From assembly GCA_020635075.1 (NCBI GenBank), contig JACKAM010000002.1, positions 806,001-870,000 of the forward strand: DNA of 64,000 bases. Direction: 5' to 3'. A program made the translations under genes and the position numbers. The notes under the pieces are model-generated. The model saw only the letters and a program-made list of their open reading frames with translations, was not told the DNA's origin and did not search any database. Positions 40,605 to 49,587 of this stretch are shown in pieces (within the stretch, counting starts at the first letter, position 1; every line of letters starts with the position of its first letter). This DNA is from Pseudobdellovibrionaceae bacterium (GTDB taxonomy: Bacteria; Bdellovibrionota; Bdellovibrionia; Bdellovibrionales; UBA1609).

Positions 40605-42080
40605 TTAGGCTGATCTTTTTCCGGCGGTTCCAAACACTTCATGCGGCTTGCCATTTTTGAATTGATAAACTCGGGCCTCCCGATTGCCCCGCGCTCCAGG
40701 GACAATCCACACAAAGGTTTTCTGATCAATCGGCTTTTCGCACTCGACATCCATGAAGGCGGGGGACCAGGTGCCTGAGTTCAGGTGCTCGACATTACCA
40801 ATAATCTCGTGACGAACCTCATGGGTATGCCCGTAGATCACTCTGTTCACCTTAGTTATCATGCTCGCCATTCCAAGAACCTTTTCACTCGGCTCTTTAA
40901 AGGACAAGACGTCCGAAGTGATCGAGCGGGAGTAGAACAAAAAGAAGGGCAAAAACAGGGTCAGTGGAATAAAGGTCCAAAAGAATGAAATGGAGTAAAC
41001 GGTTTGAATGAACAGGAAGAGCTGAAAAATCACAAAGAAGGCGATCATGATGAGAAAGGCCCGATCCAGCCACAGCTCACGCATCAAGATCGTTGGGGTG
41101 CTGGCGGCCGGAGTGGCAAAAAGCTCTCTCAACTCCCTCACCATTCGCGGAGAAGCATTTGCCTTGGCCGCAATCAACTCCACCTTGTCTTCCATCGTCA
41201 GTGGCTCTCGAATGGATGGAATCAGACGATCCAAAAAAGACTGGGCCAGAGTCACGGAGGCCCCCCAGAACCAGGTCCATAACAAGAGTGGCTGCGACCT
41301 CACCACATAACGGAAAAAGAAAACCACGTACTCCTTGGTCGTCATGATAAAGTTGCTGTCGACGTGAGGATTAAAGAATCCCATACCATTGATCATGTAT
41401 CTCGTGGCCAAGTTACCAAAGGGAATCCTTACTTCCAGACGATTGAACCTTTGAATGAAAGGATTAACCGGGTCCTGAGCCATACAGTAGGGGTCATATT
41501 GATTCCCATGTTCCACCAGGGTGTCTTTGTTGCTTATATAAAACCACTCCACAAACCGAACCTGAGCGCCCTGCTCTTCGGGGAGGGCCAGGGCCTCCAC
41601 GATGGCTTCCTGAACACTTGGAAAGTGAAGTTCCAAGTCGTGGTTGCCGATTACAAACACAACGCGATTTCCTTGACCGACAAACCACTGCAGCGCACGA
41701 ACCCAATCTTCGTGGTGAGCAAGAATACGCTTTATTTTATAAAGGGATTTTTCAGCTTGTGGGTGAAGACCCCGGCGCCTTTCCAGCCAGGTGATTCGGT
41801 AGGTTGGATGCTCTGGCACCTCACAGACACTATCGAAATCAAAAATATCTCCATTGAGAATGAGCTCAACTTGCTCTCCCTTTGCCCTATGAACGATAAA
41901 CTGGAGAAATTCATGGAAAAGCCCGTCGAAAAAAAACTGGCGGGTCTTAAACTTTTTCCATAGCGGGTACCGGGGATGAAGTGGCTCCTCATCACACAGG
42001 TGTAAATCACTAACGACAGCAGTGTACTTCGCCTCTGTAAAGTCTTTTAATTTCTCAATCTTTTCGCGGTATAAGCTCAT
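40605..42080 (-). CDS. Calcineurin-like metallophosphoesterase with central membrane segments
   Basis: About 491 residues from ATG 42080; an ATG at 42116 is also possible. The dimetal phosphoesterase motifs are complete: VVSDLHL, LNGDIFDFDS, VIGNHDLELHF and VYGHTHEVRHE. Unusually, between NHD and the final GHTH block lie hydrophobic segments (YVVFFFRYVVRSQPLLLWTWF; FLIMIAFFVIFQLFLF; FIPLTLFLPFFLFY). The domain is therefore split around a membrane hairpin. The substrate is unknown; UDP-diacylglucosamine hydrolase (LpxH) is a distant relative but soluble. Confidence 0.75.
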   Translation of the reverse strand: MSLYREKIEKLKDFTEAKYTAVVSDLHLCDEEPLHPRYPLWKKFKTRQFFFDGLFHEFLQFIVHRAKGEQVELILNGDIFDFDSVCEVPEHPTYRITWLERRRGLHPQAEKSLYKIKRILAHHEDWVRALQWFVGQGNRVVFVIGNHDLELHFPSVQEAIVEALALPEEQGAQVRFVEWFYISNKDTLVEHGNQYDPYCMAQDPVNPFIQRFNRLEVRIPFGNLATRYMINGMGFFNPHVDSNFIMTTKEYVVFFFRYVVRSQPLLLWTWFWGASVTLAQSFLDRLIPSIREPLTMEDKVELIAAKANASPRMVRELRELFATPAASTPTILMRELWLDRAFLIMIAFFVIFQLFLFIQTVYSISFFWTFIPLTLFLPFFLFYSRSITSDVLSFKEPSEKVLGMASMITKVNRVIYGHTHEVRHEIIGNVEHLNSGTWSPAFMDVECEKPIDQKTFVWIVPGARGNREARVYQFKNGKPHEVFGTAGKRSA

Positions 42081-42223
42081 CCGCCGTCCAGTCAATTGTC
42101 GCCCAAATTGCGACATTAGTGTTTAACTAATTGACAACCCCATGTGAGATTCGAGTTTTAAGCGCCTGAAATCACTGATGTTTTTTTGAGATTTCTGGCA
42201 TTTTATTTGCTTCTCACAAAAAC

Positions 42224-43807
42224 ATGGGCCCCAGGGAATTAAACGGTCATTTTGAGCATCGGGTTAAGTCGCGGATCACGCTTGGCTCTATTCTGTTATT
42301 TTTACTGTCGGTGACAGGCTTGGGCTTCGTGTTTTTTGTCTTCATCCTCAACCTGCCCGAGAACAGCTCTACCAAAGCCTACTCTGAGATGTCCATCCAA
42401 TGGGTTTGGGAGCAGGGGGAAGACGCCTTTTTTACTCTCTTTCCCGATTCCGAAGTTGAAAGCGAAGATGAGGCGAATCAGATTGAGACATCTGGAGTCC
42501 AGAGCCTTCCCGACAGCGACCCTGAGCCTTCGGTATTGGAGGAATCCACGGCGTGGCCTTTTTCTCTGGATCTGGATTTGAGCTTCTCCTTTTTCGAAAA
42601 CCAATCCCCTTTGGTTGACCCCAACCCTGTTCCTCGCTTACAGGCGCTAAATGACCCACTTGATCGGGTAAGTGACGAATTTGAAATTCCAAAAGAACTC
42701 TATGACCGGACGCGCTTTTGGTTCGATGTCTACACAAAACACGACTCAAATGTTCACGTCATTCATCACACTCGTTACCCTTGGGTGGTATTTAAGATCA
42801 TCGATACCAAAGAAATGGTTGCTGCGGGAAAAGGCCCTCTTTGGCTACGGAGGGATCGCGCTCTTAAGTTTGTTTCTCGCGAGAAAGTTAAAATCATCCG
42901 GGAACTTCGGCGGCTTGCCAGACGCAAGAACTTTAAACGCCTAAAGGGATTACAACTTGAACTATACACGATCCTAAATCAAGTCCCCGGTGGACGACGG
43001 CAAGTGATCAAGTTCGCTTCACGAAATGTACGCTCCCAATTAGGCCAAAAGGACTTTTTTGTCAGCGGCCTCAAATCAAGTGGCGAATACCTACCTCACA
43101 TGGAGCGGATCTTTATCGAGCAGGGGCTTCCTGTCGAGTTGACACGAATGCCCTTTGTCGAAAGCAGCTTTAACGTGAAGGCAGAATCAAAGGTTGGAGC
43201 CAGCGGCATTTGGCAAATCATGCCGCGCACCGGTCGTGCCTATCTAAAGGTCTCTCCCCATATTGATGAAAGAAACTCTCCTCTCAAAGCAACAAAGGCC
43301 GCCGCCCGGATTCTTCGTCGCTACAACCGTGCTCTCAAATCCTGGCCCTTGGCTGTCACAGGATATAATCATGGGATTGGTGGAGTACTTAAAGCAAAAC
43401 GCCGAGCACGGTCTTCTGACCTATCAACAATCATTCGTCGCTACCATCGCGGCAGCTTCCGCTTTGCTTCGGCGAATTTTTACACATGTTTCTTGGCCGC
43501 TCTATATGCCGAAAAGTACAACGACAAGATTTTTCTAGGGACACCCCGTGAAAAAGCCCTTGAGCACAAGGTCGTGAGGCTCACCTCGGGACTCAGACTT
43601 AAGCAGGTTTTAAAGTCTACCGGCCTGGATAAGCAGACTTTACTCAAATACAATCTTGACCTGGTCCACTCCCCACACCGCAATCCCTGGCTTCCAAAAG
43701 GCTATGAGCTTCACCTTCCTGCTGATGTCGGCGACAGTGTCGTCAATAAGCTTGGCAAAGCGGACGATCACCCTCAGACGATAAAGAAATCAAAGAAACA
43801 GGTTTAA
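42224..43807 (+). CDS. Membrane-anchored lytic transglycosylase (MltD-like SLT domain)
   Basis: 527 residues. A membrane helix is at about residues 22-45. An acidic linker follows, then a helical region. The SLT fold spans about residues 285-420: catalytic Glu313 in MPFVESSFNVKAESKVGASG, then GIWQIMPRTGRAYL and AVTGYNHGIGGV. The C-terminus holds a LysM-like segment (TSGLRLKQVLKSTGLDKQTLLKYN). It cleaves peptidoglycan glycan strands to 1,6-anhydro ends. In a predator such enzymes may serve self-remodelling or prey entry; the sequence does not tell which. Its stop overlaps that of the convergent next gene. Confidence 0.88.
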   Translation: MGPRELNGHFEHRVKSRITLGSILLFLLSVTGLGFVFFVFILNLPENSSTKAYSEMSIQWVWEQGEDAFFTLFPDSEVESEDEANQIETSGVQSLPDSDPEPSVLEESTAWPFSLDLDLSFSFFENQSPLVDPNPVPRLQALNDPLDRVSDEFEIPKELYDRTRFWFDVYTKHDSNVHVIHHTRYPWVVFKIIDTKEMVAAGKGPLWLRRDRALKFVSREKVKIIRELRRLARRKNFKRLKGLQLELYTILNQVPGGRRQVIKFASRNVRSQLGQKDFFVSGLKSSGEYLPHMERIFIEQGLPVELTRMPFVESSFNVKAESKVGASGIWQIMPRTGRAYLKVSPHIDERNSPLKATKAAARILRRYNRALKSWPLAVTGYNHGIGGVLKAKRRARSSDLSTIIRRYHRGSFRFASANFYTCFLAALYAEKYNDKIFLGTPREKALEHKVVRLTSGLRLKQVLKSTGLDKQTLLKYNLDLVHSPHRNPWLPKGYELHLPADVGDSVVNKLGKADDHPQTIKKSKKQV

Positions 43808-46068
43808 AGAGATACTTCTGGAATCACGTTCGTCACTGCAGGCTCAGTGATGATCGTTCGGGTGAGAATCTTGTCAGATCCAGACGGAACTATATTTACT
43901 GATTTAAATCCAGTCGGGGTGTTGAACAGAACAAATCCTCCGCCAGCAACACCCTTTTTATCGCGGACAATGAGTCCGTCTTTGTCGAAGTAGACGATAT
44001 TCTCAAGAGGATAAGACTCTTTCTCATCCAAAAAGACTTCAAAGTCCTTGCCGTTGACGAAGCCAACGACCACTCCCTTTTGGCCCTCTAGATTAACTCT
44101 CTTGTCGATCGCCAACTGCTGAAGCCACTCAGAAGGAATCAGGGGCACCTTCACTTCCGTCACGCCTCGATCTAAGCTCATGCGAATAACATCCATCTGC
44201 TCGCCACCCTCGGCTTCGAGCAGCATCAATCCGCTTCCCTTTGGCCATTGGACAATAGCCTCTCCGTTCACGCGATATTCCAGATCAGTTCCAATGATTC
44301 TAAATGTTGCCGCCTCTGCTGCCTCTCGCTTCGGCGCACTCGTCACCTTTAGCATCGCCGTTGTTGAGTGCCCGACTTCAAGCTCCAAATTGGAAACATA
44401 TTGACCTTCAACAGGGATAACTTTCGCAGGATAGTGGACTCCGTTTACAATCGCTCGTACGGACTGAATTCCATCCGCCACACCAACGAAGGCAAATAGA
44501 CCGTTACGACCCGTTCCCTCCATGTTTTGATCAGGAAGATATATTTCATTTAAGTAGACAGGGGAAATTCCATATTCTCCTGCCAACTCAATGACGGCTC
44601 CCTCGACGGGTTCTCCGCCCTTAACCACACGACCCCAAATGATTCCCTTTTGGCGTAACTCTTTTTGTTCACTTTCGCTACGAGCAACAAGACCCAGCAG
44701 GGCCTCAATCAGCCTATCTGGAAACAATTCCAGAGTTCGCTTTTTGCCGCTAAGGCCAACAGCCAGACTCCCCCAGTAGGCTTTACGCTTTGCCCTCAAC
44801 AGAAAACTTGAGCCCGGAAGCATGTCTGGGTCATCCACTTCGCCGTCTTCATTTGATTGATGGAATCGATTAAGACCTTCAATTGCAACTTCAGCTCGCG
44901 GGACCGGAATCGCGGCTTGATTACCCATTGAATAAGCAGAAACAACTTCCGCCGTGGCGCCAATGGGGACTGGTTTTAGCTTTAGCTGCAAATCGGCAAT
45001 GGACTGTTGGTTGCGGGCCGGTAGGGGTAGAGACTGGAGAAGAATCTCACTGGAGCCAATAATGTTTTGCTCAATATCGACCAGCCGCAAAACCAACCGC
45101 CCTTTGAGTTCAGGAACCACGATCTCAAACCGAGCTTGATCCTCCCAAAGGTTTCCCTGGGCTACTGCCACATCATATTGATAATGAATGAGTTCAAACC
45201 TCATCGCCCCGGGAACATAGGCAAGTCCTTCAGAGACGCGGAAAATCCCGCTCAACACGAACTTTTGATCACGATCATCGATTGATTGCTCAATTAAGCT
45301 AACAGATGGCGGCTCAAGCGAACTCGGCGGCTTATTGTTAACAGCCACCTTTTGTCCCGCACCCGAATTGCTTTCTGCCGTCGCCGCAGCCGAGGTGGAG
45401 CTCTCCCGAGGAGGCGCTGCAACTATGATTTGGCCCCCGTCGGCTGTTGGCACCGTTCGCACCTTAGGTTGGTTGGCCTGTTCCTGTCGGCGCCTGAGCT
45501 CTTCCTGAACGAGCTCCTGAGCCCTTTGTTCAAAACTCATCGCCTCCGGATCTGAGGCTGCGACCAGCATTTTATCAACCTCAAGTTGATTAACCTCTAC
45601 ACCCTGGGAAGTTACAAAAACCGGCGGTTGATCAGCCGGAGCCACTGGCAACGTTGGAGCATCTTGGTTCGGTGTCCGAGCTTCGCTCACTTGCCTGATC
45701 TCCCCTTGGATTCTCTGGCTGATGATCATACCATTGAGCGAGGGATACAGGTGAGCCGGAGGCTGCTTCTCAGGCAACCATTTCTCCATAGACATGCTTT
45801 CTTGCCCAGCCAAAAGAGTGTCACCTTGCTCTTTGGGAATCACATCTTCATTATTGTCGATTTCGCTCTGTTCAGAAGCGCGAACATCTTCGTAAGCAGC
45901 CCATGACGGCGACACCGGAGATTGTTGAATGACTAAAGCTTTTCGGGGAAGTGGGCGGCTGTCGACAAAAGCAATATCATTTGACCATAATTGAATAGCC
46001 AGGAAAACAATGGTCACCATTGGCCAATTGGAGAGGTGGATTAGGCGGCGCTTCTTAGTTGTCCTCAC
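43804..46068 (-). CDS. Large exported protein with carboxypeptidase-regulatory-like domains
   Basis: 754 residues. An N-terminal hydrophobic segment (WPMVTIVFLAIQLW) acts as a signal or anchor. Residues about 60-250 are low-complexity and rich in Gln, Pro and Glu. Later domains contain beta-sandwich signatures: IIWGRVVKGGEPVEGAVIEL and YGISPVYLNEIYLPDQNMEG resemble carboxypeptidase-regulatory or Ig-like folds. No enzymatic motif. Probably a periplasmic or surface structural protein. Its stop overlaps that of the convergent transglycosylase gene. Confidence 0.6.
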   Translation of the reverse strand: MRTTKKRRLIHLSNWPMVTIVFLAIQLWSNDIAFVDSRPLPRKALVIQQSPVSPSWAAYEDVRASEQSEIDNNEDVIPKEQGDTLLAGQESMSMEKWLPEKQPPAHLYPSLNGMIISQRIQGEIRQVSEARTPNQDAPTLPVAPADQPPVFVTSQGVEVNQLEVDKMLVAASDPEAMSFEQRAQELVQEELRRRQEQANQPKVRTVPTADGGQIIVAAPPRESSTSAAATAESNSGAGQKVAVNNKPPSSLEPPSVSLIEQSIDDRDQKFVLSGIFRVSEGLAYVPGAMRFELIHYQYDVAVAQGNLWEDQARFEIVVPELKGRLVLRLVDIEQNIIGSSEILLQSLPLPARNQQSIADLQLKLKPVPIGATAEVVSAYSMGNQAAIPVPRAEVAIEGLNRFHQSNEDGEVDDPDMLPGSSFLLRAKRKAYWGSLAVGLSGKKRTLELFPDRLIEALLGLVARSESEQKELRQKGIIWGRVVKGGEPVEGAVIELAGEYGISPVYLNEIYLPDQNMEGTGRNGLFAFVGVADGIQSVRAIVNGVHYPAKVIPVEGQYVSNLELEVGHSTTAMLKVTSAPKREAAEAATFRIIGTDLEYRVNGEAIVQWPKGSGLMLLEAEGGEQMDVIRMSLDRGVTEVKVPLIPSEWLQQLAIDKRVNLEGQKGVVVGFVNGKDFEVFLDEKESYPLENIVYFDKDGLIVRDKKGVAGGGFVLFNTPTGFKSVNIVPSGSDKILTRTIITEPAVTNVIPEVSL

Positions 46069-46117
46069 ATCACCCTATGGTTTTGATAATATTTTGAAAT
46101 TGCCTAGTCTGATTATT

Positions 46118-46561
46118 TTAGAACACACGAAAATCGTCAATGATATTGCGGTCCTCACGACGTTTGGAGAGGTTGCCTTTGATCTTTCGCATAAGGACCT
46201 TGGTTAGTCGTTGATCAACTCCCGCATCTGAGTACTCAGGCCCGACCACCCCTTTTTCACGAACTTCCTTGCGAACCAATCCCTCTACAATGTAGGGACG
46301 GCGATCCCCTAGCACGTAAACATGGGCATAATAGCGGGTAGTTAGCTTCGTTGCTGGACGGGCGCGATTTTGCACAACGACAAAATACTCTGAAAAGAAC
46401 TCTCTGCCATTGGGGCTGACGTCCCGTTTTCCCAGAGGTAGGGCGTCTACGACCGCCCTTTGCAGGTCAACTAGAGGAACGTCCAGGTCGGTGATGCGTA
46501 TGCCCCCGTGAGTACATCCCACAAGGGCAAAATAAAAAAGAAGTAGAATCGGCCAACGCAT
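46118..46561 (-). CDS. Small lipoprotein
   Basis: 147 residues with a lipobox leader (LLFYFALVGCTHGG: V-G-C after an Ala-Leu). The mature part is basic, beta-rich, and has no recognised domain. It lies 49 bp upstream of the 754-residue gene and 12 bp after the transaldolase, all on the minus strand. Confidence 0.65.
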   Translation of the reverse strand: MRWPILLLFYFALVGCTHGGIRITDLDVPLVDLQRAVVDALPLGKRDVSPNGREFFSEYFVVVQNRARPATKLTTRYYAHVYVLGDRRPYIVEGLVRKEVREKGVVGPEYSDAGVDQRLTKVLMRKIKGNLSKRREDRNIIDDFRVF

Positions 46562-46573
46562 CTAGTACAGATA

Positions 46574-47215
46574 CTACGCCATTCCCTTGGCATCCTTCAA
46601 GAACTGTTCGATGCCTCGATCGGTTAGTGGGTGCTTAGTCAACTGTTGGATAACCTTGTAGGGGATAGTCACGATGTCAGCCCCAATCAGAGCGGATTCC
46701 AGGACGTGAATAGGGTGGCGGATACTCGCCACGATCACCTGAGTATCAAAACCATAGTTCTGGTAGATTTGACTAATCTGACTAATCAACTGCATTCCAT
46801 CCTGACTAACATCGTCCAGACGACCTACAAAAGGCGAAACAAGGGTTGCACCAGCCTTCGCCACCAAAAGAGCTTGAACAGGTGAGAATACGAGAGTCAC
46901 ATTTGTCTTGATCCCGTCAGCGGCAAGCCTGCGTACGGCAACTAGACCTTCGTCGGTCATGGGAATCTTCACCACCACGTTGTCATGAATCTTGGCTAAT
47001 TCCAGACCTTCTTTATACATCTCGTCAGATTCCAGGGACAGGACCTCTGCGGAAACCAATCCGTTTACTTCCTGACAGATCTCTTTAATGACTTCGTTAT
47101 GAGGCTTACCCGTCTTAGCAACCAGGCTGGGATTGGTCGTAACTCCATCAACCAGACCACGCTTATTGGCCTCCCGAATTTCCTCAATGAGAGCCGTATC
47201 AATATAGAACTTCAT
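46574..47215 (-). CDS. Transaldolase / fructose-6-phosphate aldolase (TalC type)
   Basis: 213 residues, the short single-domain transaldolase form. The N-terminus MKFYIDTALIEEIREA, the segment GVTTNPSLVAKTG, and the Schiff-base lysine region VVVKIPMTDEGL are diagnostic. It acts in the cytoplasmic pentose phosphate pathway. TalC transaldolases and Fsa aldolases are so similar that the exact reaction cannot be fixed by eye. Confidence 0.92.
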   Translation of the reverse strand: MKFYIDTALIEEIREANKRGLVDGVTTNPSLVAKTGKPHNEVIKEICQEVNGLVSAEVLSLESDEMYKEGLELAKIHDNVVVKIPMTDEGLVAVRRLAADGIKTNVTLVFSPVQALLVAKAGATLVSPFVGRLDDVSQDGMQLISQISQIYQNYGFDTQVIVASIRHPIHVLESALIGADIVTIPYKVIQQLTKHPLTDRGIEQFLKDAKGMA

Positions 47216-47267
47216 ATAAATTTCTCCTCAGATAGACAGGTATGGGTAACATTTAAGGCCGGCCTGA

Positions 47268-47816
47268 TTAAAAATCAAGAAGGGTTTTCCCTTGCGCGTA
47301 AAACCGCCCCCACTGCTCATCGTGAAACTGCCGGGTGAGGGTATAGAGGTTTTCCTTGAGTACCGGGTGAACATACTCGCCCCAGACCTCCGCTGCCAAC
47401 AGCAGGGATTCTGGCCGACGATGAAGCTCGGGATGAGGAAGAGTCAGCTCCGGGGTCATATAGGTAAGGTCCTCATAAACCAGAAGGTTAAGACTGATAC
47501 TTCGACGCAAAACCTCACTGCGGTATTTGATCTCCACATCCTGAAGGAATTTCAAAAGCTCATGGGGCGATAGGGTCGTCCGGGCCTTGATGACGGCAGC
47601 CAATCCATCAAAACTCTCAATACGTCTCAGATCATGTATATGCTCTGGATGATTGATATTTCCCCAAACCCGATAGACGGAAGATGCCCCAACAAAAGCC
47701 ATCTTCTCGCGGAGGTCCTTAGCCACATCAGCCAATAACTCCTGTCCTTCATTGGAGAAGACTTTGATCCCAACTAGGGTTTCGTGAACTTCACCCGCCA
47801 CATCATTCCCCAACAC
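47268..47816 (-). CDS. FolK-like protein lacking the catalytic aspartates
   Basis: 182 residues aligned with 6-hydroxymethyl-dihydropterin pyrophosphokinase (HPPK, folate pathway). The late family blocks are present (TLPHPELHRRPESLLLAAEV). The metal-binding block R-x-x-D-L-D of the enzyme reads RRSISLNLLVYED, with Ser and Asn in place of both aspartates. The N-terminal GSNLGD loop is replaced by IKVFSNEGQ. It is therefore probably not an active HPPK. It overlaps dapB by 14 bp, so it is translated in the lysine operon. It may be a repurposed paralogue or a FolK with altered chemistry. Confidence 0.7.
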   Translation of the reverse strand: MLGNDVAGEVHETLVGIKVFSNEGQELLADVAKDLREKMAFVGASSVYRVWGNINHPEHIHDLRRIESFDGLAAVIKARTTLSPHELLKFLQDVEIKYRSEVLRRSISLNLLVYEDLTYMTPELTLPHPELHRRPESLLLAAEVWGEYVHPVLKENLYTLTRQFHDEQWGRFYAQGKTLLDF

Positions 47817-48492
47817 CCAGCATGTCTTTGATTTGATACTGCCCAGGGGGCCGACTCAGTATCCACTCGGCAGCCCTTACGGCGCCCCGCGCAAAAATCT
47901 TGCGGTTAAGAGCTGTATGCTCAAGAACCAAATACTCCTCTTCTGCCATCACCCAGACCTTGTGAATGCCAAATATCCCACCACCGCGAATAGCCACCGG
48001 GTCCGGCAAATCTCGGCCAAGGGACTCTACCAGTTGGTTCTGCAAAATCTTGGCTGTACCACTTGGGGAGTCGAGTTTTCGATTATGATGAAGCTCTTCT
48101 ACCTGGATATCGTAACCATCCAGAGCCCTCAGCTGAGGCAGGAGACTCAACAGAAAGTTAATTCCAAGACTCATATTCGCCGCCCACAGGACTGGAATTT
48201 TTTGCGCCGCTTTTTTGAGCTCGGCAAAATCAGACTCCTCAAGACCTGTGGTTCCACTGACAAACGGTATCTCCTGGGTCTGCGCCCAAGCCAGAGCCTT
48301 GCGAAACATCTCCGGACTTGAGAAGTCGATCACCACATCACTTGATGATTTGACACTACCAAACTCGGTGACAACCCCATTTCTGTCGACTTCACAACCA
48401 AGATCAAGAACCGAGCTCTCTCGTACAAGTTGCTTGATCTCCTGGCCCATCCGGCCAAGAGCTCCTGATAAAACCACAGCCTTTTGCGACAT
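47803..48492 (-). CDS. dapB: 4-hydroxy-tetrahydrodipicolinate reductase
   Basis: 229 residues, slightly short for the family (usually 240-270). It performs the NAD(P)H-dependent second step of the lysine/diaminopimelate pathway. The dinucleotide loop SGALGRMGQEI and the substrate block VEELHHNRKLDSPSGTAKIL are intact. Its ATG shares its first base position with the dapA stop (48492), indicating coupled translation. Confidence 0.94.
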   Translation of the reverse strand: MSQKAVVLSGALGRMGQEIKQLVRESSVLDLGCEVDRNGVVTEFGSVKSSSDVVIDFSSPEMFRKALAWAQTQEIPFVSGTTGLEESDFAELKKAAQKIPVLWAANMSLGINFLLSLLPQLRALDGYDIQVEELHHNRKLDSPSGTAKILQNQLVESLGRDLPDPVAIRGGGIFGIHKVWVMAEEEYLVLEHTALNRKIFARGAVRAAEWILSRPPGQYQIKDMLGVGE

Positions 48493-49373
48493 TAGATCAA
48501 CCCTATCTTGGTCATCTCCGTAGCTAATTGCTCAGAGCGCTCATTATCCATGCTCACCAGTGGCAAACGCAACTCAGGCGACTCAATTATTCCCATTTCA
48601 AATAAAGCCCTTTTTATTCCCATCGGATTTGGTTCGGCATAGACGGCGGTCAGCAAGGGTGCAAATTTTTTGTATTCGGATTCAGCCTTTTCTGGAGCGG
48701 ATTCAGCCTGATTCATGAGTTCACCCAACGGGCCGGGAATAATGTGCGAAATAACGGAAATCACCCCTCTGGAGCCTTCCCCAACCAGGGCGACGCATGT
48801 GGCGTCATCTCCACTGGTTACGACAAACTCGCTGCTGCAAGCCTTGATAACCTGGGAACCAAAATTTAAATCACCCGTTGCCTCCTTCACACCAATGATA
48901 TTGGGGTGACGAGAGAGGGCTTCAATAGTTTCAACACTCATTGAGATCACCGTCCGGCCCGGCACATTGTATAACATGACCGGAATCGACACTGCGTCTG
49001 CCACAGCCGAAAAGTGAGCAACCAGACCCCGCTGGGGTGGCTTGTTGTAGTAGGGGGTCACAACCAAAACGCCGTCGGCCCCCCATGCCTGGGCTTCTTG
49101 TGAGGCGGCAATGGTCTTTTTTGTGTTGTTAGACCCCGTCCCAACCAACAAGGGGAAGCCATCGCCCGTCCGCTTGCGGACAAAGGCGTAAATCTCCTTA
49201 ACTTCCGGCATATCGAGAGTGGGGCTTTCCGCCGTGGTACCATTGACGACAAAACCATGGACGCCACCCTTAAGCTGAGTAGCAATTAGATTTCCAAGAG
49301 AGTCAAAATCCACCTGCCCATTTTTAAAGGGAGTAATAAGTGCTGTAACAACCCCGGCAAAGTTACTTTTCAT
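48492..49373 (-). CDS. dapA: 4-hydroxy-tetrahydrodipicolinate synthase
   Basis: 293 residues from ATG 49373, chosen for GAGGAG upstream. It condenses pyruvate with aspartate semialdehyde. The family's ALITPFKNGQVDF, GTTAESPTL, VTPYYNKPPQRG, MLYNVPGRT and Schiff-base lysine IIGVKEATGD are all visible. It lies ahead of dapB and behind a small lipoprotein gene. Confidence 0.96.
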   Translation of the reverse strand: MKSNFAGVVTALITPFKNGQVDFDSLGNLIATQLKGGVHGFVVNGTTAESPTLDMPEVKEIYAFVRKRTGDGFPLLVGTGSNNTKKTIAASQEAQAWGADGVLVVTPYYNKPPQRGLVAHFSAVADAVSIPVMLYNVPGRTVISMSVETIEALSRHPNIIGVKEATGDLNFGSQVIKACSSEFVVTSGDDATCVALVGEGSRGVISVISHIIPGPLGELMNQAESAPEKAESEYKKFAPLLTAVYAEPNPMGIKRALFEMGIIESPELRLPLVSMDNERSEQLATEMTKIGLI

Positions 49374-49587
49374 TCTTAGTCTCCTCTTCGTTCTCTTCAT
49401 TTTCCTTCTTTATCGGTGGTAAGCTTGGGTAAGGCATGCCTTTCGTCGCCCGACTATATGAGGGCTTCCCTCGCCCCAACTCCGGTGGTTTTTCTGGCGG
49501 CAAGGGGTCTCCCTTAACGCCACAGCCAAGGCTGTAAACACTGAGAGCTAAACTCGTTATCAGTAGAATGTGGCTATTTCTCTTCAT
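49363..49587 (-). CDS. LptM-like small lipoprotein
   Basis: 74 residues from ATG 49587. The lipobox leader ends YSLGCGVKGDPLPPEKPP. The Cys-Gly-x-Lys-Gly-x-Leu-x-x-Pro-Pro pattern is that of LptM (YifL), which assists LptD maturation in the outer membrane. In E. coli it sits beside lysine-pathway genes, and here it overlaps dapA by 11 bp. A highly charged Glu/Lys tail (ENEENEEETKNEK) is additional. Confidence 0.75.
   Translation of the reverse strand: MKRNSHILLITSLALSVYSLGCGVKGDPLPPEKPPELGRGKPSYSRATKGMPYPSLPPIKKENEENEEETKNEK

Noticed and set aside
41364..41963. 199-residue reading frame antisense to the metallophosphoesterase
   Set aside because: The minus-strand protein has complete catalytic motifs; the antisense frame has no family features.
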